Assembly (NCBI GenBank): GCA_944472135.2
Contig: OX235265.1
Span: forward strand, 58,229,112-58,293,111
Length of the DNA stretch: 64,000 nt
From: Trichobilharzia regenti
Lineage: Eukaryota; Platyhelminthes; Trematoda; Strigeidida; Schistosomatidae
Reading direction: 5' to 3'
Positions 59,001 to 64,000 of this stretch are shown here, in pieces. The notes below the pieces were generated by a model, which was not told where the DNA came from, made no database searches, and was given only the letters and a program-made list of their open reading frames with translations. The translations under genes and the position numbers were made by a program. Every line of letters starts with the position of its first letter. Position 1 is the stretch's first letter.

Positions 59001-60944
59001 TTTTCATTAACTGGTCTAATTTTGAACTTCTGTAATTAAAAAACAAAACATACATTTATACAAACAGAACATATTTGCAATAATCACGCAACGTATTAGT
59101 TGCACACTTGGTATGTCTAAAAGACAAGTGTTAGGAGTTGTGTGGCCAAGGTTTCTGATTTGTTTTCTTTCCTTCACTTTCCCCAGTGGAACATAGGGCT
59201 TCAAGCTAGTGGCTTGAAGTTTCTGTAGCAGTGTTTATGTAACAGGACGGGGTTACTAGCCTCAAACACAACCTTTCCTCTTTACCAGCACTATTTCTGG
59301 CTTAGCGAGGTAAAGGAGTGCGTCAGCCGGGGATCGAACCCCGGACCATGTGTATGGTTGGCGAGCGTCCTAACCGCTATGCCACCGACGCACAGTAATG
59401 TTTCGACCTTAACAGTGCCTAACTAATACTACGTAACTGTATAGTAGTTTATGTAATTTTGAAATTTCGCTTTACAATATATCGTCTTATTTCATTACTT
59501 TGAGTTTGATAGCAGTTTCAATAGCAGTGATATTGTTTTTAGGGAGTGGGGTTTCCAGTCGTGGCGGATTGTTGCTATTTGACCAGTAAAAAATCTACGC
59601 ATACCAGGTGGAGTACCTTTAATGAAAGAACGTGAAGAACGGTAATCGCTGTACATGCTTTAGTGTTAATAACCATGTAATACGGTTAAATAGTGTAAAT
59701 TTCAGGCCTTTAAAGAATGAAATACAAGCAAGCCAATTAGACGAATGGTAATTAAAACGAGAAAATAACCATATATTTGGGAGTTATACAATTATTCTGA
59801 AGTACTTCAAACTAATCAGATATTTGAGTTGACATTAGGAGAATTTTTCGTTTTAAAAACCAGTTTTCATCGACTGTAAATCACAATTTAATGTGAGATC
59901 ACACTATGAAGCTAAATAACATGAGCCTTCGAGACGGACATATACACATATTTATGTCATTTTTTCCTTGAAAAATCGGTTAAACTCAGTAAATTCAGGT
60001 AACTCTTGTACTACTCTGATAATTGCCTTTACTGTGAGACATTTAACAACATAACAACATTACTAAGAAAAAAACCACTGGATGCCACTCTAAACCAGTT
60101 ACTATACAGGTAAATACTAAGCCTAGCATAAATTTTTATTTAAGTTATGCGTGCTGTAGATACAGAAATAGATTTTGGATATTGTGGTAGAGTATAATTC
60201 CATAGCAGAATAATTTTATTTAATTAAACACACACCAGTACAATATTATTTTCACCGATACACAATCACACAGTAGGGTGGTACAGAGCTACCGTTCTAA
60301 AATGTAATATATGTGATCACTTAATCTATGTTCATTGAATCTACACCAAACACATGCAACAAGGGTGATACGGTACCAATACCAGAGATACTGAAGATCT
60401 TAATGCTAATAAAATCATGGAGTAAGAAATGACGGGATTATGTAAACAAGGTGTGGAAGTTGTGTGGGCGCCCTGATATGATTATGTACAATAGAGTGTT
60501 CTCGAGATACCATCGGTACATAATTCTAAAACATTGTGTTTTTTTCATCCAAAACACTTTGTGATAGGAGCTGTGTATTCCTCTTACTCCTGAAATTTTT
60601 CGTAACATCTAACTTCAGGATTTGTATTTCTATAAATGCGTATTTTAGAAACAAATAACAGCATTCCAACTCAAAAACCAATCACTACAGAAAATCATTC
60701 AATTACCTCAACTCTCCATACATATACTTTTGGACAGCTACAACTTAGAACTGGACGCCAAGCCTCTTCTGCTAAAGCGGATTCCTCTGCAGGTAAAAAC
60801 ATGAAGAAAAACAATGATTACTGTTAAAGAAATAATCACATAACATATTCTTGAATGAAGTACAATTCGTTTGAAAGTAATTACTCACTGGTTGACACGA
60901 TAGCTATTTAAGTAGTATGCAAATGGTAACGGTGTAGCAGCCAT
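44833..60944 (-). CDS. Severin-like actin-binding protein, three gelsolin repeats, nine exons
   Basis: Exons by position, 5' to 3': 60944-60889, 60785-60707, 59029-58890, 56674-56547, 54573-54351, 50965-50879, 47464-47385, 46519-46345, 44952-44833. All eight introns are GT-AG and all phases agree. The product is about 362 residues in three gelsolin repeats: VYVWRVE...[40 protein letters not shown]. Three repeats and this length match severin/fragmin/CapG, proteins that sever or cap actin filaments under calcium control in the cytoplasm. As assembled, exon 3 lacks one base (T run, 58983-58987), so the literal frame breaks after about residue 60. All else is intact, which favours an assembly error, but a null allele is possible. 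Confidence 0.93.
44953..46344 (-). other. Intron 8 of the severin-like gene
   Basis: No repeat or coding signal recognised. Confidence 0.7.
46345..46519 (-). CDS. Severin-like gene, exon 8
   Basis: Repeat 3 core: [45 protein letters not shown]. Acceptor CCACTAG, donor GTAAGTC. Confidence 0.95.
46520..47384 (-). other. Intron 7 of the severin-like gene
   Basis: ORFs at 46579-46824 and 46834-47016 show no gelsolin or repeat motif. Nothing else seen. Confidence 0.7.
47385..47464 (-). CDS. Severin-like gene, exon 7
   Basis: [19 protein letters not shown]: the linker to repeat 3, comparable to the EFW..LG segment of gelsolins. Acceptor TTTGTAG, donor GTAAGTG. Confidence 0.9.
47465..50878 (-). 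other. Intron 6 of the severin-like gene
   Basis: Contains copy 2 of the inverted dispersed repeat (49040-49880). The rest is AT-rich and unassigned. Confidence 0.7.
49040..49880 (-). repeat. Dispersed repeat, copy 2 of an inverted pair
   Basis: Inverse of 42930-44170, lacking its 43170-43550 insert-like block. The 62-codon ORF at 49265-49453 is only the reverse reading of the repeat. Confidence 0.6.
50879..50965 (-). CDS. Severin-like gene, exon 6
   Basis: [20 protein letters not shown], the closing helix and strand of repeat 2, then LDEMFTDAR. Acceptor CCTTTAG, donor GTAAGC. Confidence 0.93.
51880..52135 (+). pseudogene. RTE-type LINE 3' end relic
   Basis: Follows the same course as 7600-7870 with many changes: GGGCATACGTTGAGAAG, AGTGGAACCTGA, then GTGCCGTTGAAGCCATGTG near the 3' end. 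No open frame is left. Confidence 0.55.
52742..52964 (-). repeat. tRNA-derived SINE, type II, copy 1
   Basis: The minus-strand tRNA-like head (52964 to about 52888) has A box TGGCATAGCGG and B box GGGTTCGATCCC. The seven-pair stem GCGTCGG/CCGACGC is intact. The body contains AGCCAG-like and CTGCTACAGAAACTTCAAGC segments. The tail is TTGAAGCCCTATGTTCC..GTGAAGGAA, shared with the RTE 3' end at 7843-7858. Same family as 59170-59393. Confidence 0.8.
52965..53022. repeat. AT dinucleotide microsatellite
   Basis: About 27 AT units with one early interruption, directly adjoining the head of the SINE. Confidence 0.9.
54351..54573 (-). CDS. Severin-like gene, exon 5
   Basis: Repeat 2: [48 protein letters not shown]. 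Acceptor TTTTGCCAG, donor GTAAGA. 223 bases, consistent phase. Confidence 0.95.
54574..56546 (-). other. Intron 4 of the severin-like gene
   Basis: No recognisable repeat or coding sequence. Confidence 0.7.
56547..56674 (-). CDS. Severin-like gene, exon 4
   Basis: Encodes [19 protein letters not shown] then [13 protein letters not shown], the end of gelsolin repeat 1 with its hallmark VQHREV. Acceptor TTTAAACAG, donor GTAGGT. Confidence 0.95.
56675..58889 (-). other. Intron 3 of the severin-like gene
   Basis: Plus-strand ORFs at 57078-57383, 57918-58172 and 58440-58685 are AT-rich with no family motif. Nothing supported. Confidence 0.7.
58890..59029 (-). CDS. Severin-like gene, exon 3 (one base missing)
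   Basis: Starts [15 protein letters not shown]. After the five-T run (58987-58983) the expected GDSYIVLN and [14 protein letters not shown] are found one frame over. 140 bases instead of the 141 needed. Acceptor TTACAG, donor GTGAGTA. Confidence 0.9.
59030..60706 (-). other. Intron 2 of the severin-like gene
   Basis: Contains a type II SINE (59170-59393). Otherwise unassigned. Confidence 0.7.
59170..59393 (-). repeat. tRNA-derived SINE, type II, copy 2
   Basis: Same head, body and RTE-like tail (59188-59203 inverse) as 52742-52964, about 90% alike by eye. The head stem has one change. Same orientation as the host gene. Confidence 0.8.
60707..60785 (-). CDS. Severin-like gene, exon 2
   Basis: Encodes ALAEEAWRP and the conserved VYVWRVE that opens repeat 1. 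Acceptor CAG-AG: two AGs lie 2 bases apart and only the downstream one keeps the frame. Donor GTAATT. Confidence 0.85.
60786..60888 (-). other. Intron 1 of the severin-like gene (103 bp)
   Basis: Short first intron with GTGAGTA donor. Small 5' introns are common in schistosome genes. Confidence 0.75.
60889..60944 (-). CDS. Severin-like gene, exon 1
   Basis: ATG at 60944-60942. It encodes [18 protein letters not shown] plus two bases. Donor GTGAGTA at 60888-60882. The start is the only one that joins exon 2 in phase. Confidence 0.75.
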
Positions 60945-63900
60945 TATGGTTTTTCAAATCTTCAAAGTTGAGCAGAATACATTCCTCAACCTCAGTGTTT
61001 CGATACTGCTTTACACTTCGGTACTCTTTTTAATATTACATGTTGGAAGTCATTGAACAGAAATCCGTGTTCCATTTATATTTTTCACTTTTTGAAGTTT
61101 AACAACAAGCCGTATCTTTAATCCCTAAACACTGATGGTTTATTCAGGACTAGACTTCGTTTGACTTGAGATACTTAACAACCGAGTGATTAATTTTCTC
61201 ACTTTATTACTGAGAGGAATATACGCCAATTTCCTAATAAATGTGAGTTCCTTCTAAGTCCACAGATGAATATACTTTACTGTTGAATGCCTATAAACTA
61301 GAAATGCAGGTGAGACAAGATTTCCCAGCAACCGACTCATATCATTTATTATTTAGACATTGGTATTGACATAGTCCTGAGAATGTGAATTTCATGGAAA
61401 ATTTCATTTCGTTAAAAACTCATAAAACTTCATTGTATTTGGATAAATTCATGAATGATAATAAGTATCTTAACCTAATGTAAATACTATTTCTCAAAAA
61501 AAGATTCACTTCTCTTACCTCTCATCTTTCTATATTTAGGAAGCAGATACAAACTTGCAGAAGGATTTGAACGAGAATAAAGCTATTTTATTTTAGTTGA
61601 CTGGTGTATTTGGTGTAAAGAGATAGACTGGAAGTTAGGATGTGACCTCAGTCAATAAGTCTGCAAAGAAATCAACTAGTATTCATGGCAATGCATATTT
61701 GTAAAATGCACTGACATCCACTGCGAATTCAAGCCCTCACATAATAGTATGAGTTTTAATGGAACTTTTTCACTTGATTCAGACATTATCATCTCAACTG
61801 GCAACTAACAGAGGTGTATGTCAATACAGACCGTCGTATAATTAATGACAGCTTCATTCAGCCTTACTTGTTTTCGGCTAGTTGGTAGCCACCACAGAGT
61901 TTGGTTGTGTGAATTTGTACCAACTATTGCCTTAAGAATGATAGAAGTTAACAAAAAGAATATGATTATATCTATATTTACTAAACATTTTCAGACTTTT
62001 GACGGCTTTTGGCCTGTATGCTTTACTAGTAAGCACAGTATTTTAAAGACTCTTTCCAAATGGACATTCTCTAGACGCTCCGAATGTCTATCAGGATGGT
62101 TGTCGAAAGGAGGATGTAGAACAGTCAACAGTTCAGTTTTCCTTCTAGTATAGGATGAGAAGTTAAAGATTCAATAATGTCCCTGTATTTCCAGGTGTTC
62201 GTGTAAGGACAGGTACTCCCTGATGAAAGTGGCTGGCAGTGGAGCTAAATATCTCAAACTGGCAGAGGTTAGAACTCACGAGCCACTGGCTTTCTTTCTA
62301 TTGGCTGAGTATTTAACAGGGTAATCATACAACCTAAAGATGGAGAATTCTATCCCCAGGAGTTGTCATGGGTGCGTGCTGACAAAGAGTCCCAAAAAGG
62401 AAAAACCATTTGTTGATTGCTCACTGATTTTCAATGATTAGCCAATCAACGTCAATTTGTTAGCTAACTTGGAAATTCCAATAATTTTAAATTCAGAACG
62501 CAATGCAGAACTCTAGCAATGATTAGCCTAGACAGAATTATTGTTTGAATTCAGAAATGATGAAAGTTGGTTGGTTTATACAAGGTAATCTAAGATCATC
62601 CCCAAAGAACTGCTTTTAAAATTATGAATAAAATGTGCAGAAGACTTAAGTTGCTCGCGGATTTCACCTGCTTTCTGTTTGGTAACCAACGCAGAGTACG
62701 AGTTAATAAGCTGTGTGAGCCAACCGTTATCTCAGTTTCCTCTTGATTGCAATCATATAAAGTTTTTCTGAACTGTAGTGTGGATGAGTGGTAGATGTAT
62801 ATTCATCATAATTATCGTCATCACCATCATCATTCTTCAATAACACTGAACGTTGTTCTTCTTCAGTTGACATTTTCCCAACGTAAGACTAAGGCACTAA
62901 CATGTAGTTTGGTCTTTAATAGATGATAAGTAGTATCACAATCCTGAACGACTTTTCAGGTTTAGTTCGACTAATCATCATCAAAAGAAGGTGAAGTCAC
63001 ATGTACTACCTGAACCTCAACCAGTCATCTGTCTCTAACCAAAAAGTATTGTTTTACTTCTCTGTAATGAAGACATACTTGCGTTTTGGGATATGGGAGA
63101 AGATTTCTAGCTTATATGGTTTGTTTTGGGTGTTGTCGGAACTGGATGGTTTAGCTGAGAGGCTTTCACTATTCCAGCGGATAACATCTAAAGCTCTAGC
63201 TTAGACTGAAGTTAGTAGCAAAGTGTGGAGATTGACGATTTCTATCTCTGTATTGTTTAAATACTTACTGTTGATTGTTAATATGTTTCGTATATGAATT
63301 GCATTATAATTCCGCTAAATACAAATTCCTGAATTCCCCCCCTCTCTGTGTTTCGGTTGAATTCTTGTAATTCGGTCATCTCGAAATACTAATACTACGA
63401 TTACAAATAATTACAACACAAAGATATTTTTCAGAAGAGGATGATCAAAGGTTGGCAATTAAATATACCAACTCCGAGAACACAATAACAACATAAAAAG
63501 CAGACTACGGCTTATTGCAGCAATCAGTGATGTAGTTAGAATTAACCTCTAAAAACTAAAAATCCTTCATCTAACAAGATTACTCAACACATAGAACTTC
63601 TTGCGGTGAATGACCCACAGCAGTTAAACAATCTAGTCGCCTTGCCACACAGTATGCAATTGCGTGTGGCAAATAAAATGAATGTTGCAAAATTAATCAC
63701 TTCTTATGGTGATAACGTATAGCATTCGTGAGACCTACTTGTTCGCATTTAGTGAGTACTACTGTCGTTCATACAACACAACAAACTTTTAGTATCAACA
63801 TAACAATAGACAGAGCCTTTTGTCCTCAAACAAAACTATGAAATTCCTTAATAAATCAATGAACACAGACCGCTAATATCACACACAAACACAGAGTGTA

Positions 63901-64000
63901 AACACCAGAACATCATGCACGTATAAATATACTTCTATACAAATATGTGTATTTCACCAGTGTACCACACAGCGTAGTAATAATAATTAACAACACAACC
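60945..64000. other. Upstream flank, no gene found
   Basis: Probably holds the 5' UTR and promoter of the severin-like gene, but no core promoter can be assigned. ORFs at 61845-62153 (+) and 63001-63204 (+) carry no recognisable motif. A short imperfect CAT/ATC repeat lies at 62805-62835. Confidence 0.4.

Noticed and set aside
60801..60803. Alternative start (ATG at 60803) for the severin-like gene
   Set aside because: It first looked open, but the correct base count at 60779-60782 puts it out of frame with the conserved VYVWRVE. The exon 1 start at 60944 joins in phase.
61845..62153. 102-residue plus-strand gene upstream of the severin-like gene
   Set aside because: No motif, no splice context, and AT-rich composition. 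Consistent with a chance ORF.
62220..62290. Hammerhead ribozyme (CTGATGA core), known from schistosome SINE-like repeats
   Set aside because: A CTGATGA occurs, but no following GAAA core at hammerhead spacing. No other candidate was found on either strand by eye.
1..64000. CRISPR arrays, operons, ribosome binding sites or other prokaryotic features
   Set aside because: None seen. Introns, LINEs, SINEs and LTR elements show that this is animal nuclear DNA.

Overview
This is a repeat-dense stretch of a eukaryotic nuclear genome, and the combination points to a schistosome (blood fluke). The base composition is AT-rich. The repeats are Merlin-type transposase, BEL/Pao (Sinbad-like) LTR elements, two-ORF CR1-type LINEs (SR1/Perere-like), RTE-type LINE debris and tRNA-derived SINEs. 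One host gene has short introns at its 5' end and long introns after. The organism call rests on recognised families, not on a database search.

Layout. 1-600: end of a Merlin transposase relic. 600-8080: BEL/Pao-derived material on the minus strand joined to the 5' part of a CR1-type LINE. 8080-10940: older debris (RTE and CR1 reverse transcriptase relics, one unidentified ORF). 10941-22459: a plus-strand BEL/Pao element with broken gag and pol, split by a plus-strand CR1-type LINE (15175-21151). 22460 to about 31910: a second CR1-type LINE on the minus strand with both ORFs open. Its 3' UTR carries a clean 2257-bp non-autonomous DNA transposon (22711-24967) with a 9-bp target duplication. 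31910-35890: the second copy of the composite block seen at 2140-7560. 35900-44200: RTE, Gypsy gag, LTR and SINE relics.

44833-60944 (minus) is the one host gene found. It has nine exons that join in phase and encode a three-repeat gelsolin-family protein of severin/CapG type, about 362 residues. All splice sites found are canonical. Exon 3 lacks one base in a T run, so the gene as assembled is frameshifted there, either through a homopolymer error or a real null allele. Introns 2 and 5 hold SINEs and RTE debris. 61000-64000 shows nothing recognisable.

The most unusual feature is a short BEL/Pao derivative present in three minus-strand copies. It keeps gag, has lost protease, RT, RNase H and integrase, and carries an extra hydrophilic ORF region fused to a remnant of the pre-integrase region. 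The copies share the same in-frame stop codons. One copy is fused, in frame, to the ORF1 of the CR1-type LINE. The block is duplicated 28.13 kb apart, and patches of gag have been exchanged with the plus-strand element.
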